Of a DNA stretch of 64,000 nucleotides, positions 1 to 8,946 are shown one piece after another (within the stretch, counting starts at the first letter, position 1; each line of letters begins with the position of its first letter). The translations under genes and the position numbers were made by a program. The notes beneath the pieces were generated by a model. It ran no database searches and was not told where the DNA came from. It saw nothing but the letters and a program-made list of their open reading frames with translations. The stretch comes from Parapusillimonas granuli (GTDB lineage Bacteria; Pseudomonadota; Gammaproteobacteria; Burkholderiales; Burkholderiaceae_B): contig NZ_JACCEM010000007.1 in NCBI RefSeq assembly GCF_013416525.1, positions 244,286 through 308,285 of the forward strand, written 5' to 3'.

Positions 1-509
1 AGGCCTGGCTGCGCCGCCATCCCGTGCCCAACTGCCGCATCATCGACGGCGGCTATCGGCCCCAGGGCGCCATGGCCGAGGGCGAATCTGCGGCCCGCGC
101 CGCCCGTCCCGCCGCCTGGAACGTCATGGAAGCGGCCGACGCGGTGCTGGTCGCCAGCGGCACCGCAACCCTGGAAGCCGCCCTGTTCAAGCGGCCCATG
201 GTGATTTCCTACGTGCTGTCGCCCACGATGCGGCGTATGATGGAATGGAAATCCGGCCAGGCCCGGCCTTACGTGCCCTGGGTCGGGCTGCCCAACGTCC
301 TGGCGCGGGATTTCGTGGTGCCCGAGCTCCTTCAGGAGGCGGCCACGCCGCAGGCGCTGGCCGACGCCGCCTGGAAGGCGCTGACGGATACGGTCTACGG
401 CGGCCGGGTCGCCGAGCGGTTCACGCAAATCCACGAATCCCTGAACCGCGATACGCCGGCCCTGGCGGCGCGCGCCATCGTCGAACAATTGCAGCATGGA
501 ACAGGTTGA
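1..509 (+). CDS. lpxB: Lipid-A-disaccharide synthase, C-terminal part (5' cut by window)
   Basis: The reading frame is open from base 3, so the N-terminal half lies outside the window. LpxB is a membrane-associated GT-B glycosyltransferase that joins UDP-2,3-diacylglucosamine to lipid X in lipid A synthesis. The visible part has the family's C-terminal signature: [14 protein letters not shown], then [10 protein letters not shown], then YVGLPN-like text ([11 protein letters not shown]) and the closing helices. The stop overlaps the next gene, rnhB, by 14 bases. This lpxB-rnhB order is common in proteobacteria and implies co-transcription. Identification of the family is firm; only the missing 5' part is uncertain. 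Confidence 0.93.
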   Translation, partial: AWLRRHPVPNCRIIDGGYRPQGAMAEGESAARAARPAAWNVMEAADAVLVASGTATLEAALFKRPMVISYVLSPTMRRMMEWKSGQARPYVPWVGLPNVLARDFVVPELLQEAATPQALADAAWKALTDTVYGGRVAERFTQIHESLNRDTPALAARAIVEQLQHGTG

Positions 510-1122
510 TCTTTTCGCGTCCCTACATGTACCCGCCGACCGGATCGCCGGCATCGACGAAGCGGGGCGGGGGCCGCTCGCGGGCCCCGTGTTCGCCGCG
601 GCCGTCATCCTGGACCCGGGCCGGCCCATCAAGGGCCTGGACGACTCCAAGAAACTGACGGCGGCCAGGCGCAGCGAATTGAGCCTGGAGATCCGCGAAT
701 TTGCCCTCGCCTGGTGCGTGGCCAGCGCCAGCGTCGAGGAAATCGACCGGCTGAACATCCTGCAGGCCACCATGCTCGCGATGCGGCGCGCCTGCGCGGG
801 CCTGGCCGTGGCGCCGCTGCAGGCGCTGATCGACGGCAACCAGCTGCCGCGCGGCCTGTCCTGCCCGGCGCAGGCCATCATCGGCGGCGACGCCTCCCAG
901 GCCTCGATCTCGGCCGCGTCCATCCTGGCCAAGACGGCGCGCGATGCGGACTGCCTGCTGTTGCACGAAGCCCATCCCGCATACGGCTTCGACCAGAACA
1001 AGGGCTATGGCACCGCGCTCCATCTGGAACGGCTGCGGGCGCACGGCCCTTGTCCGGCGCACCGGCGCAGTTTCGCTCCCGTGCGCCGGCTGCTGGAACC
1101 CCTGGCCGAGGCGGGCCGGTGA
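496..1122 (+). CDS. rnhB: Ribonuclease HII
   Basis: 208 residues, normal for RNase HII, which cleaves the RNA strand of RNA/DNA hybrids and removes misincorporated ribonucleotides in the cytoplasm. The N-terminal motif [14 protein letters not shown] carries the catalytic pair D21/E22. LIDG (D113) and the GGD of residues 130-132 supply the other two acidic residues, followed by [14 protein letters not shown]. The ATG lies inside the end of lpxB, and the stop overlaps the GTG start of the following methyltransferase by four bases (GTGA), so the three genes are probably translationally coupled. Confidence 0.96.
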   Translation: MEQVDLFASLHVPADRIAGIDEAGRGPLAGPVFAAAVILDPGRPIKGLDDSKKLTAARRSELSLEIREFALAWCVASASVEEIDRLNILQATMLAMRRACAGLAVAPLQALIDGNQLPRGLSCPAQAIIGGDASQASISAASILAKTARDADCLLLHEAHPAYGFDQNKGYGTALHLERLRAHGPCPAHRRSFAPVRRLLEPLAEAGR

Positions 1123-1955
1123 AGCTGGTCAGCTCGCGCGACAATCCGCTGTACAAGCGCCTGCTGAAGGTGGCCGGCGGCAAGCGCGACCCGGCCGCCG
1201 ACCGTTCCGAGGCGGGCTACCGGGTCTTGCTGGAAGGCATACACTTGTGCCAGTCCTGGCTGGAGCACGCCGGCGAGCCCGAGTTGGCCCTGTTCGATGC
1301 ACTGAGGCTGGAATCCCATGAAGAACTGCGGGCGCTGGCGCGCAAGCTGCGGTCCGAAGCCTGCATCGGCCTGGACCCCAGGCTGGCCGCGGGTCTGTCC
1401 CAGGTGGGCCATGGGCAGGGCGTGTATTTCCTGGTCCGCGCCCCGGCGCCCGAACAGCCGGCGCGCATCGACCACAATTGCATCTGGCTGGACCGCATCC
1501 AGGATCCCGGCAACGTCGGCACGCTGCTGCGCACGGCCGCGGCGGCCGGCCTGCGCCACGCCTATCTGTCGCCGGGATGCGCCGCCGCCTGGTCGGCCAA
1601 GGTGCTGCGCAGCGCCCAGGGCGCGCATTTCGCGCTGTCCATACACGAGCACGTCGATCTGCAAGCCGCCTGCGACAGGCTGCGCGTTCCGCTGGTGGCG
1701 ACCGCACTGAGCGACGCCGCTTCGCTCTATGCCGCGCAGCTGCCGCGCGACTGCGCCTGGGTGCTGGGCAACGAGGGGCAGGGCGTCGCCGCCGAACTGC
1801 TCGCGCGTGCGGATCTCAGGGTGTTCGTTCCCCAGGCGGAAAACGTGGAGTCGCTGAACGTGGCGGTGGCCGCGGGCGTGTGCCTGTTCGAGCAGCGCCG
1901 GCAGTGGGTTCATTCGCCACGGAACGCATCCGCAGGCCGCTCTGCTGGTGTTTGA
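1119..1955 (+). CDS. TrmH/SpoU-family RNA 2'-O-methyltransferase
   Basis: 278 residues from the GTG at 1119. That start is chosen because it overlaps the rnhB stop as GTGA and gives the usual N-terminus [17 protein letters not shown]; the open frame runs further upstream but inside rnhB. Residues 1-110 are the substrate-binding domain. The SPOUT knot has motif 1 at 124-144 ([17 protein letters not shown]), motif 2 at 215-223 (VLGNEGQGV) and motif 3 at 238-252 ([15 protein letters not shown]). It should transfer a methyl group from SAM to a ribose 2'-OH of rRNA or tRNA. The target nucleotide cannot be read, and the family includes RlmB- and TsnR-like members. Confidence 0.9.
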   Translation: MKLVSSRDNPLYKRLLKVAGGKRDPAADRSEAGYRVLLEGIHLCQSWLEHAGEPELALFDALRLESHEELRALARKLRSEACIGLDPRLAAGLSQVGHGQGVYFLVRAPAPEQPARIDHNCIWLDRIQDPGNVGTLLRTAAAAGLRHAYLSPGCAAAWSAKVLRSAQGAHFALSIHEHVDLQAACDRLRVPLVATALSDAASLYAAQLPRDCAWVLGNEGQGVAAELLARADLRVFVPQAENVESLNVAVAAGVCLFEQRRQWVHSPRNASAGRSAGV

Positions 1956-2042
1956 GCGGCGTTGTGCTGAGGAGCGCTTGGTTGGCAGCGAGTGAGCGAG
2001 CGCGATGCCGCCTACCGCACCATGCCCGCAGCATGGCTCCAG

Positions 2043-2076
2043 CTCTCACCGCCTGCGCGCATGCAGGCGGTGAGAG
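2043..2076. terminator. Bidirectional hairpin between trmH-like gene and ppsR
   Basis: A perfect 14-bp stem (CTCTCACCGCCTGC and its complement) closes a six-base GCGCAT loop between two convergent genes. There is no clean T-run on either side, so it is a strong hairpin in the right place rather than a textbook intrinsic terminator. Confidence 0.6.
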
Positions 2077-2087
2077 TTGAAAGCGCT

Positions 2088-2921
2088 CTAATACATCCGC
2101 CGATTCAGGCCGATCTCGGCCAGCACCTTGGACGAGATTTCCTCGATCGACTTGGTGGTGGTAGACAGCCAGGGAATGTTTTCCATGCGCATCAGGCGCT
2201 CGGCTTCGGCCACCTCATGCCGGCATTGCTTGATGGACGCGTACTGGCTGTTGGGCCGGCGTTCATTGCGCACTTCGGCCAGGCGCGACGGCAGGATGGA
2301 AAGGCCGAACAGCTTTTTGCGGAAGGGCAGAAGCGTGGCCGGCAGCGAGCCGCGATCGAAGTCTTCGGGGATCAGCGGGAAATTGGCCGCCTTCACCGCG
2401 TACTGCATCGCCAGGTAAAGGCTGGTCGGCGTCTTGCCGCAGCGCGACACGCCGACCAGGATGACGTCGGCTTCCTCCAGGCCATGGATGAACTGGCCGT
2501 CGTCGTGGGCCAGGCTGAAGTTGATGGCTTCGATGCGGTCGTGGTATTGCTTGGTGAGCCCGCCCATGTGCGAGCGGCCCACGGAATGGCTGGACTTCAT
2601 GCCCAGCGCGGTTTCGATGTGCTGGACGAAAGTGCCGAAGAGATCCAGAAACGTGCAGTTGGCGCTGCGGATCTCGTGCGCGATGTCCTGGTTCACCAGC
2701 GTGCTGAACACCAGGGGCGGCGCGCCTTGCTCGTCCGCGCAGCGGTTGATGCGCACGGCGGCGGCGGCGGCTTTTTCCAGGGTGTCCAGGAAGGGAATGC
2801 GGATGGCCTCGAATTTGACCTGCTCGAATTGGGACAATACCGAATTGCTGAAAGTTTCAGCCGTAATGCCCGTGCTATCTGAAACGACGAAAACAGTGCG
2901 TTCAATCAAAGGTGCTGACAT
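2088..2921 (-). CDS. ppsR: PEP synthase regulatory protein (kinase/pyrophosphorylase, DUF299)
   Basis: 277 residues starting MSAPLIERTVFVVSDSTG. The frame is open 15 codons further upstream, but the family begins at this Met. PpsR is a bifunctional enzyme that switches PEP synthase off by ADP-dependent phosphorylation of a Thr beside the catalytic His, and on again by Pi-dependent removal. The N-terminal SDSTGITAET motif and the P-loop GVSRCGKT (157-164) are intact. It is divergent from ppsA, its known target, across a 183-bp gap, which fits the usual regulator/enzyme pairing and makes the assignment firm. Confidence 0.95.
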   Translation of the reverse strand: MSAPLIERTVFVVSDSTGITAETFSNSVLSQFEQVKFEAIRIPFLDTLEKAAAAAVRINRCADEQGAPPLVFSTLVNQDIAHEIRSANCTFLDLFGTFVQHIETALGMKSSHSVGRSHMGGLTKQYHDRIEAINFSLAHDDGQFIHGLEEADVILVGVSRCGKTPTSLYLAMQYAVKAANFPLIPEDFDRGSLPATLLPFRKKLFGLSILPSRLAEVRNERRPNSQYASIKQCRHEVAEAERLMRMENIPWLSTTTKSIEEISSKVLAEIGLNRRMY

Positions 2922-3026
2922 GGAATAAACTTGGAGTGCAGGGTGGGCCAGAAAAGGTACAATCATCGAAGGTTAACAGTCACCGTACCAGCAAGGCAAG
3001 GCTGGTTTGCTTAGTACGCCGCCGCA

Positions 3027-3057
3027 AGGGGTCAAGCCCCTGTACCGCATCAGGGGC
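3027..3057 (+). promoter_or_regulatory. Two mutually exclusive hairpins in the ppsA leader
   Basis: AGGGG (3027-3031) can pair with CCCCT (3037-3041). Alternatively GCCCCTG (3036-3042) can pair with CAGGGGC (3051-3057). Both structures need bases 3037-3041, so only one can form at a time. They lie about 50-80 bases before the ppsA start. Function is inferred only from the geometry. Confidence 0.35.
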
Positions 3058-3088
3058 GCGCATTAAGCAAACAAGCTTTCTTTATATT

Positions 3089-3102
3089 AGTCAAAGGTGA
3101 CT
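3089..3102 (+). promoter_or_regulatory. Shine-Dalgarno in a small hairpin loop before ppsA
   Basis: AGTCA (3089-3093) and TGACT (3098-3102) are perfect complements with AAGG, the ribosome-binding core, as the four-base loop. The ppsA ATG follows two bases later, at 3105. The pairing is directly visible; a role in translation control is inference. Confidence 0.4.
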
Positions 3103-3104
3103 TT

Positions 3105-5468
3105 ATGTCTTATGTAGTATCTTTCGAGCAGCTCCGCATGACGGATGTCGACTCGGTAGGAGGTAAAAACGCATCGCTAGGTGAAATGATCAGTCAGTTG
3201 GCCGGGGCCGGCGTCCGGGTTCCCGGCGGTTTCGCGACCACGGCTGACGCATTTCGCGAGTTCCTGAAATCCACCTCGCTGGACCAGCGCATCGCCGACC
3301 GCCTCAGCACGCTCAATTCCGAAGACGTGCGCGAGCTGGCCAGCGCCGGCGCCGAGATCCGCCAATGGATCATCGACACTCCCTTCCCGCCTGAACTCGA
3401 GCAAGCCATACGCAGCGCTTTCGCCGAGCTCGACGCCGACGGTAAGGGCTCGTTCGCCGTGCGCTCGTCCGCCACGGCGGAGGACTTGCCCGACGCGTCG
3501 TTCGCGGGCCAGCAGGAAACCTTCCTGAACGTGGTCGGCATCGAAGAAGTCCTGGAAAAGATCCGCCACGTCTTCGCTTCGCTGTACAACGACCGCGCCA
3601 TTTCCTACCGCGTGCACAAGGGCTATGCCCACGGCGACGTCGCCCTGTCGGCCGGCATCCAGCGCATGGTCAGGTCCGACCGCGGCAGCGCCGGCGTGAT
3701 GTTCACGCTCGACACCGAATCCGGCTTCAACGATGTCGTCTTCATCACCTCGTCCTACGGGCTGGGCGAAACCGTGGTGCAGGGCGCCGTCAACCCCGAC
3801 GAATTCTACGTCTTCAAGCCCACGCTGGCCTCGGGCCACTATCCCATCATCAGCCGTCGCATCGGCTCCAAGCTGATCAAGATGGAATTCGACCCCGAGC
3901 GCAAGTCCGGCCACGCCGTGCGCACCGTCGACGTGCCCGTGTCCGAGCGCAACCGCTATTCGCTCACCGATGAAGAAGTCATCGAACTCGCCCGCTACGC
4001 CGTCATCATCGAGAACCACTACAAGCGCCCCATGGACATCGAATGGGGCCGGGACGGCATGGACGGCAAGATCTACATCCTTCAGGCCCGCCCCGAAACC
4101 GTCAAATCCCAGCAGCATCATGCCGACGTGCAGGAACGCTATCGCCTGAAGGCCACCGGCGAAGTCCTCGTCACCGGCCGGGCGATCGGCCAGAAGATCG
4201 GTTCCGGCAAGGTCCGCATCGTGGGCGACATCTCCGAAATGGACCAGGTCAAGGCGGGCGACATCCTGGTCACCGACATGACCGACCCCAACTGGGAACC
4301 GGTCATGAAGCTGGCGTCGGCCATCGTCACCAACCGCGGCGGCCGCACCTGCCACGCGGCGATCATCGCGCGTGAACTGGGCATCCCGGCCGTGGTGGGC
4401 TGCGCTACCGCGACCGACGTCCTGACCAACGGCAGCGAAGTCACGGTGTCCTGCGCCGAGGGCGACGAAGGCCGCATCTACGACGGCCTGATCGAGACCG
4501 AGATCGAAGAAGTGCAGTGGGGCGAGATGCCCGACATCGGCCTGAAGATCATGATGAACGTGGGCAACCCGCAGCTGGCTTTCGACTTCTCGCAGATACC
4601 CAACGACGGCGTCGGCCTGGCCAGGCTGGAATTCATCATCAACAACAACATCAACGTCCACCCCAAGGCGGTGCTCGACTACCCCAACGTCGACAGCGAA
4701 CTGAAGCAGGCGGTGGAGTCGGCCGCCCGGGGCTATGCCAGCCCGCGCGCCTTCTTCGTCGAAAAACTGGCCGAAGGCGTGAGCACGATCGCCGCCGCCT
4801 TCTATCCCAAGCCGGTCATCGTGCGCCTGTCCGACTTCAAGTCCAACGAGTATCGCAAGCTGGTCGGCGGCTCGCGCTACGAGCCCGAGGAAGAGAACCC
4901 CATGCTGGGCTTCCGCGGCGCATCGCGCTATGTGTCCGAGGACTTCGCCGAGTGCTTCCGCATGGAATGCGAGGCGCTCAAGAAAGTGCGCGATGAAATG
5001 GGGCTCACCAATGTCGAGATCATGGTTCCCTTCGTGCGCACCCTGCCGCAGGCCGCCAAGGTGGTGGACCTGCTGGCCAGCCATGGCCTGGAGCGCGGCC
5101 GCAACGGCCTGCGCCTGATCATGATGTGCGAAGTGCCGTCCAACGCGATCCTGGCCGAACAGTTCCTGCAGTATTTCGACGGCTTCTCCATCGGCTCCAA
5201 CGACATGACGCAGCTGACGCTGGGCCTGGACCGCGATTCGGGCATGGAGCTGCTGGCCGCCGATTTCGACGAGCGGGACGAAGCCGTGAAGTTCATGCTG
5301 AGCCGCGCCATCCGGGCCTGCCTGGCCGCCGGCAAGTATGTGGGCATCTGCGGCCAGGGCCCCAGCGACCATGCCGACCTGGCGCAATGGCTGCGCGACG
5401 AAGGCATTCTGTCGATGTCGCTCAACCCGGATACGGTGGTCGACACCTGGCAGCGCCTGGCCAAGTAA
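3105..5468 (+). CDS. ppsA: Phosphoenolpyruvate synthase
   Basis: 787 residues, close to the E. coli enzyme. It converts pyruvate, ATP and water to PEP, AMP and phosphate, the entry step of gluconeogenesis from C3 compounds. The ATP-grasp domain fills the N-terminal half ([11 protein letters not shown] at 19-29). The swivelling phosphohistidine domain has [14 protein letters not shown] with His417. The C-terminal TIM barrel ends with GICGQGPSD (Cys749). No truncation or frameshift is seen. It is divergent from its regulator ppsR, and its leader contains alternative hairpins and an SD-in-loop hairpin (separate entries). Confidence 0.97.
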   Translation: MSYVVSFEQLRMTDVDSVGGKNASLGEMISQLAGAGVRVPGGFATTADAFREFLKSTSLDQRIADRLSTLNSEDVRELASAGAEIRQWIIDTPFPPELEQAIRSAFAELDADGKGSFAVRSSATAEDLPDASFAGQQETFLNVVGIEEVLEKIRHVFASLYNDRAISYRVHKGYAHGDVALSAGIQRMVRSDRGSAGVMFTLDTESGFNDVVFITSSYGLGETVVQGAVNPDEFYVFKPTLASGHYPIISRRIGSKLIKMEFDPERKSGHAVRTVDVPVSERNRYSLTDEEVIELARYAVIIENHYKRPMDIEWGRDGMDGKIYILQARPETVKSQQHHADVQERYRLKATGEVLVTGRAIGQKIGSGKVRIVGDISEMDQVKAGDILVTDMTDPNWEPVMKLASAIVTNRGGRTCHAAIIARELGIPAVVGCATATDVLTNGSEVTVSCAEGDEGRIYDGLIETEIEEVQWGEMPDIGLKIMMNVGNPQLAFDFSQIPNDGVGLARLEFIINNNINVHPKAVLDYPNVDSELKQAVESAARGYASPRAFFVEKLAEGVSTIAAAFYPKPVIVRLSDFKSNEYRKLVGGSRYEPEEENPMLGFRGASRYVSEDFAECFRMECEALKKVRDEMGLTNVEIMVPFVRTLPQAAKVVDLLASHGLERGRNGLRLIMMCEVPSNAILAEQFLQYFDGFSIGSNDMTQLTLGLDRDSGMELLAADFDERDEAVKFMLSRAIRACLAAGKYVGICGQGPSDHADLAQWLRDEGILSMSLNPDTVVDTWQRLAK

Positions 5469-5480
5469 GCGGGCAGGGAG

Positions 5481-5504
5481 GGGCGCGCGCGGGCCGCGCC
5501 CTTT
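5481..5504 (+). terminator. Intrinsic terminator after ppsA
   Basis: GGGCGCG (5481-5487) pairs with CGCGCCC (5495-5501) over a seven-base loop and is followed by TTT. It begins 12 bases after the ppsA stop, as expected for a rho-independent terminator, although the T-run is short. Confidence 0.6.
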
Positions 5505-5562
5505 CGCCGCCAGCCCGCGGCGGGCAAGGCGGCCTGCCGCGGGCCCGCAAGAAGAGGCATCC

Positions 5563-6315
5563 ATGGCATATCACGCGCAGTTCGAGACATCCCTGGGAAC
5601 CATGCTGCTCCGGTCCGACGGCAAGCATCTCACCGGCCTGTTTTTCACCGGCCAGAAAGATTGCCCCAGCCTGCCGGGCCTGCCGCCGGCGCGGCCGGAA
5701 AGCCGCGACCCCACCGCCGGCCTCATGGCGGGGCGGCCGATCAAGAGCATCCGGGTGGGAACGCGGCAGGGGGGATTGCGCCTGGACGACGAGGCGCCGG
5801 AAGGCTCCGTGCCGCCCGAGGGCGATGCGGCGGTTCCCAGGCCCGCGATTCCGCCGGGTGCGGAATTGCTGCTGATGCAGGACGATACGCCCGCCGAGGC
5901 GATCGCGCTGTTCCGCGCCGCGATGGCGGAGCTGGGCGAGTATTTCTCGGGCCAAAGACGTGTCTTCGGTATTCCGCTGAAGCTGGAGGGCAGCGCTTTT
6001 CAGCAGGCGGTCTGGCGGGCGCTGCTGGCCATTCCGTATGGAAGCCACGTGTCCTACAGCGATGTGGCGGTGGCGGCGGGCATGAGCGCCCGGCATGTGC
6101 GGGCGGTGGGCTCGGCGGTGGGCCGGAACCCGGTGTCCATCATCGTGCCTTGCCATCGTGTGCTGTCGAGCGCGGGGACGCTCAATGGATACACGGGCGG
6201 GCTGGATCGCAAGTACGCGCTGTTGCGGCTGGAAGGGGTGCTCGGGCCTGTTGACGCTAAAAAGCAGGCATCACCGGCCCCGGCGTCCGGCGGGGTGCGG
6301 GCCCCGAATCCTTAA
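5563..6315 (+). CDS. Methylated-DNA--[protein]-cysteine S-methyltransferase, enlarged
   Basis: 250 residues from ATG 5563, preceded by GAAGAGG. It should repair O6-alkylguanine by suicide transfer to Cys197 in the IVPCHRV motif. The helix-turn-helix part [15 protein letters not shown] and the closing [18 protein letters not shown] are intact. The Ogt N-terminal motif [11 protein letters not shown] (23-33) is separated from [14 protein letters not shown] (127-139) by about 65 extra residues rich in Pro, Gly and charge. Ordinary Ogt proteins are about 170-180 residues. The last 20 or so residues also run past the usual C-terminus, through a 26-bp repeat also found near 42 kb. Its last four bases overlap the convergent smpB. 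Confidence 0.88.
   Translation: MAYHAQFETSLGTMLLRSDGKHLTGLFFTGQKDCPSLPGLPPARPESRDPTAGLMAGRPIKSIRVGTRQGGLRLDDEAPEGSVPPEGDAAVPRPAIPPGAELLLMQDDTPAEAIALFRAAMAELGEYFSGQRRVFGIPLKLEGSAFQQAVWRALLAIPYGSHVSYSDVAVAAGMSARHVRAVGSAVGRNPVSIIVPCHRVLSSAGTLNGYTGGLDRKYALLRLEGVLGPVDAKKQASPAPASGGVRAPNP
6244..6269 (+). repeat. Dispersed 26-bp repeat, copy 1 (inside ogt-like 3' end)
   Basis: The element begins GGGCCTGTTGACGCTAAAAA and ends CAGGC, with GCCTG/CAGGC forming 5-bp arms. A copy with 23 of 26 matching bases lies at 42062-42087. Here it is translated in frame (GPVDAKKQA) as part of a C-terminal extension of the alkyltransferase. Confidence 0.55.
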
Positions 6316-6779
6316 TCATCCCGCCGCTTGTTCCGCGTATCGTGCTTCATGATGCGCTCTTTCTCGCGCGCCCAATCCTTTTCGCGGGCCGAATCGCGCT
6401 TGTCGTGCAGCTTCTTGCCCCTGCCCAGCCCAAAATCCAGCTTGACCCGCCCATTCTTGTAGTGCAGATTCAAAGGAACCAGCGTATAGCCGCGCTGCTC
6501 CACCTTGCCGATCAGCTTCTTGATCTCGTCCGCCTTCAGCAACAGCTTGCGCGTGCGCGTGGCATTGGGATGAATGTGCGTGGAAGCGGTGGGCAGCGGA
6601 CTGATGTGCATGCCCAGGATCCAGAGCTCGCCATCACGCACGATGACATAGCTTTCCTTCAACTGGACGTGCCCGGCCCTGATGGCTTTTACCTCCCAGC
6701 CCTCCAGCACGAGACCGGCCTCGAACCGTTCCTCGATGAAGTAGTCGTGCGTTGCTTTGCGGTTATCGACGATGCTCAT
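6312..6779 (-). CDS. smpB: SsrA-binding protein SmpB
   Basis: 155 residues, the normal size. SmpB binds tmRNA and places it in the A site of stalled ribosomes for trans-translation. Recognisable parts are the start [20 protein letters not shown], then [21 protein letters not shown], the TRTRKLLL stretch and the basic tail [20 protein letters not shown] that folds in the mRNA channel. It is convergent with and overlaps the alkyltransferase by four bases, and is divergent from ratA, a neighbour conserved across many proteobacteria. The tmRNA gene itself is not in this window. Confidence 0.97.
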   Translation of the reverse strand: MSIVDNRKATHDYFIEERFEAGLVLEGWEVKAIRAGHVQLKESYVIVRDGELWILGMHISPLPTASTHIHPNATRTRKLLLKADEIKKLIGKVEQRGYTLVPLNLHYKNGRVKLDFGLGRGKKLHDKRDSAREKDWAREKERIMKHDTRNKRRDD

Positions 6780-6839
6780 GAATCAACAATAAAGTTTTAA
6801 ACTGTAAAATCAATACATTCTATCCATTAACTCCCTTCG

Positions 6840-7274
6840 ATGCATAAAGTACAGCGTTCCGTTCTTGTTCCTCACAGCAATGCGCAAATGTTCGACCTGG
6901 TCGCCGACGTCGCCAGCTATCCGCAGTTCATGCCCTGGTGCGGCGGCGCCGTCGTCCACCGGCAAGACGAACAAGGCATGGAAGCCTCCATCACCATCAG
7001 CATCGCCGGCATCAAGCAGACCTTCACCACCCGCAACGACCACCAATACCCGCGGCTGATCACCTTCCATCTCGTCGACGGCCCATTCTCCATGCTGACG
7101 GGCACCTGGGAATTCCAGGAGCTGGCCGCCGATGCGTGCAAAGTCGTCTACACCATGGAATACGCGTTTTCCAGCCGCGCGCTCGAAGCGGTCGTGGGCC
7201 CCATCTTCAATCGCATCGCCACCAGCTTCATAGACTCCTTCACGCAGCGCGCGCAAGCGGTCTACGGCGAATGA
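6840..7274 (+). CDS. ratA: RatA-family START-domain protein (coenzyme-Q-binding/ribosome-association type)
   Basis: 144 residues covering a single polyketide cyclase/START-like fold: SVLVPHSNAQMFDLVADVASYPQFMPWC, LTGTWEF, then the long C-terminal helix AVVGPIFNRIATSFIDSFTQRA. In E. coli the homologue was reported to block 70S assembly; relatives of yeast Coq10 bind ubiquinone, so the true role is debated. The pairing with rnfH directly downstream and smpB divergent upstream is the conserved arrangement. Start at ATG 6840; no alternative fits better. Confidence 0.9.
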   Translation: MHKVQRSVLVPHSNAQMFDLVADVASYPQFMPWCGGAVVHRQDEQGMEASITISIAGIKQTFTTRNDHQYPRLITFHLVDGPFSMLTGTWEFQELAADACKVVYTMEYAFSSRALEAVVGPIFNRIATSFIDSFTQRAQAVYGE

Positions 7275-7290
7275 CGCCGGGCGGCACGGA

Positions 7291-7671
7291 ATGAGCGGCG
7301 CGACGGCGATGGGCATGATCCGGGTGGAGCTCGTGTACGCCCAGCCCGCGTCCGTCTGGCGCCGGCCGCTGCTGCTGCCACCGGGCAGCACGGTGGGGGA
7401 GGCCGTTGCGGCATCGGGGTTCGCGGATTCGTTTCCCGAATACCCCATGCATGAGCTCAAGGTCGGCGTGTATGGCCAGCTTTGCGACAGCGGGCGCGAG
7501 CTGGCGGACCTGGATCGCGTCGAGATCTACCGGCCCCTGGTGTTCGATCCGATGGAATCGCGCCGCCGCCGCGCGCTGCACCGCAAGGCGTTCATGACCA
7601 AGTCCAAGAATCGCCCGCGGCGGCGCAAGGCGCGGATCGCCGCGGGACTGCTGCCGCCCGATCCGGAATGA
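7291..7671 (+). CDS. rnfH: RnfH-family ubiquitin-fold protein
   Basis: 126 residues of the UPF0125/RnfH family (formerly RatB), a small beta-grasp protein of unsettled function encoded next to ratA in many proteobacteria. Motifs are IRVELVYAQP, the middle MHELKVGVYGQLCDSGREL and DLDRVEIYRPLVFDPMESRRRRA, followed by a strongly basic tail. The start at 7291 gives a short extra N-terminus; ATG 7309 or 7315 would also work, as the family homology begins at MIRVEL. It lies 16 bases after ratA and is likely co-transcribed with it. Confidence 0.88.
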   Translation: MSGATAMGMIRVELVYAQPASVWRRPLLLPPGSTVGEAVAASGFADSFPEYPMHELKVGVYGQLCDSGRELADLDRVEIYRPLVFDPMESRRRRALHRKAFMTKSKNRPRRRKARIAAGLLPPDPE

Positions 7672-7791
7672 GCGTCCTTGGCGCCCACCGCCCCGCGGCA
7701 GGCGAAATTGTCGCGTCATTGACAAATAAGCCTATGATATTGCGCTAATGTGCAGGTGAAACAGTCATGCCAACGACAAGGAGACCGCGAC

Positions 7792-8946
7792 ATGGATTTC
7801 CGTCTCAGCGACGAACAACAGGCTTTCGCCCAGGCGGCGCGCGATTTCGCGCTCGGTGAACTCGAACCCCACGCGGCCCGCTGGGACGCGGAAGGGATAT
7901 TCCCGCGTGAAACCTTCGCCAAGGCGGGCAAGCTGGGGTTTTGTTCCATCTATGCGCCCGAATGCATCGGCGGCCTGGGCCTTCCCAGGCTCGACGCCAC
8001 CCTGGTCTTCGAGGAAATGGCGGCGGTGGACCCTTCCACGACGGCCTTCCTGACCATCCACAACATGGCGACATGGATGATCGGCAGCTGGGGCGGTCCG
8101 CGCCTGCGCGACGACTGGGGCCTCTTGCTGGCCAGCGGCGAAAAACTCGCCTCGTACTGCCTGACCGAGCCCGGATCGGGGTCGGACGCCGCGTCGCTGG
8201 CGACGCGCGCCGAGAAATCCGGCGGCGCCTACGTGCTGAACGGCTCCAAGGCCTTCATTTCGGGCGCGGGCGACACCGACATCCTGGTGGTCATGGCCCG
8301 CAGCGGGGCGGCCGGGCCGGGGGGCATCTCGGCGTTCGCCGTCCCGGCGGACACGCCCGGCATCAGCTACGGCCGCAAGGAAAACAAAATGGGCTGGAAC
8401 AGCCAGCCCACCCGTCCCATCGTCTTCGAGAATGTCCGGGTGCCCGAGGAATACCGCCTGGGCGAAGAGGGCGAAGGCTTCCGCTTTGCCATGAAGGGGC
8501 TGGACGGCGGGCGCATCAACATCGCCACCTGCTCGGTGGGCGCCGCCCAGGGGGCCTATGATGCCGCACGGTGGTACATGGGCGAAAGGCGCCAGTTCGG
8601 GCGCGCCCTGGCGGAATTCCAGGCCTTGCAGTTCAAGCTGGCCGACATGGTCACGCACATCGTCGCGGCGCGGCAGATGGTCCGGCTGGCGGCCGCGAAG
8701 CTGGACGAGGGCGACCCGCAGGCGCCCAGCTATTGCGCCATGGCCAAGCGCCTGGCCACCGACTTGTGCTTCCAGGCATGCCTGGATGCGCAGCAGATGC
8801 ACGGCGGCTACGGCTACCTGAAGGACTACCCGCTGGAAAGACTGGTGCGCGACACGCGCGTGCATCAGATTCTGGAAGGCACCAATGAAATCATGCGCGT
8901 CATCATCGCGCGCCAGATACTGGAAAAAGGAGTGGACATCCGATGA
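7792..8946 (+). CDS. Acyl-CoA dehydrogenase, isobutyryl-CoA dehydrogenase-like
   Basis: 384 residues from ATG 7792, which has AAGGAG nine bases upstream; an ATG at 7750 lies in the leader and lacks such a site. FAD-dependent alpha,beta-dehydrogenation is supported by YCLTEPGSGSDAASL, the substrate/FAD stretch KAFISGAG and the C-terminal ILEGTNEIMRVIIAR with the catalytic Glu362. Its stop overlaps the next gene as ATGA. Together with the following hydrolase and 3-hydroxyisobutyrate dehydrogenase it gives the middle of valine breakdown, so isobutyryl-CoA is the likely substrate; the specificity is inferred from context. A good -35 (TTGACA, 7719-7724) is visible upstream without a clear -10. Confidence 0.9.
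   Translation: MDFRLSDEQQAFAQAARDFALGELEPHAARWDAEGIFPRETFAKAGKLGFCSIYAPECIGGLGLPRLDATLVFEEMAAVDPSTTAFLTIHNMATWMIGSWGGPRLRDDWGLLLASGEKLASYCLTEPGSGSDAASLATRAEKSGGAYVLNGSKAFISGAGDTDILVVMARSGAAGPGGISAFAVPADTPGISYGRKENKMGWNSQPTRPIVFENVRVPEEYRLGEEGEGFRFAMKGLDGGRINIATCSVGAAQGAYDAARWYMGERRQFGRALAEFQALQFKLADMVTHIVAARQMVRLAAAKLDEGDPQAPSYCAMAKRLATDLCFQACLDAQQMHGGYGYLKDYPLERLVRDTRVHQILEGTNEIMRVIIARQILEKGVDIR

Noticed and set aside
3177..5564. Long minus-strand open frame of 795 codons
   Set aside because: It is exactly antisense to ppsA, has His/Ala/Gly-rich composition typical of shadows in GC-rich codons, and shows no family motif.
7719..7749. Promoter for the valine operon
   Set aside because: TTGACA at 7719-7724 is a perfect -35, but no -10 is found at 16-18 bp; the best match needs a 19-21 bp spacer, so it is not listed as a promoter.
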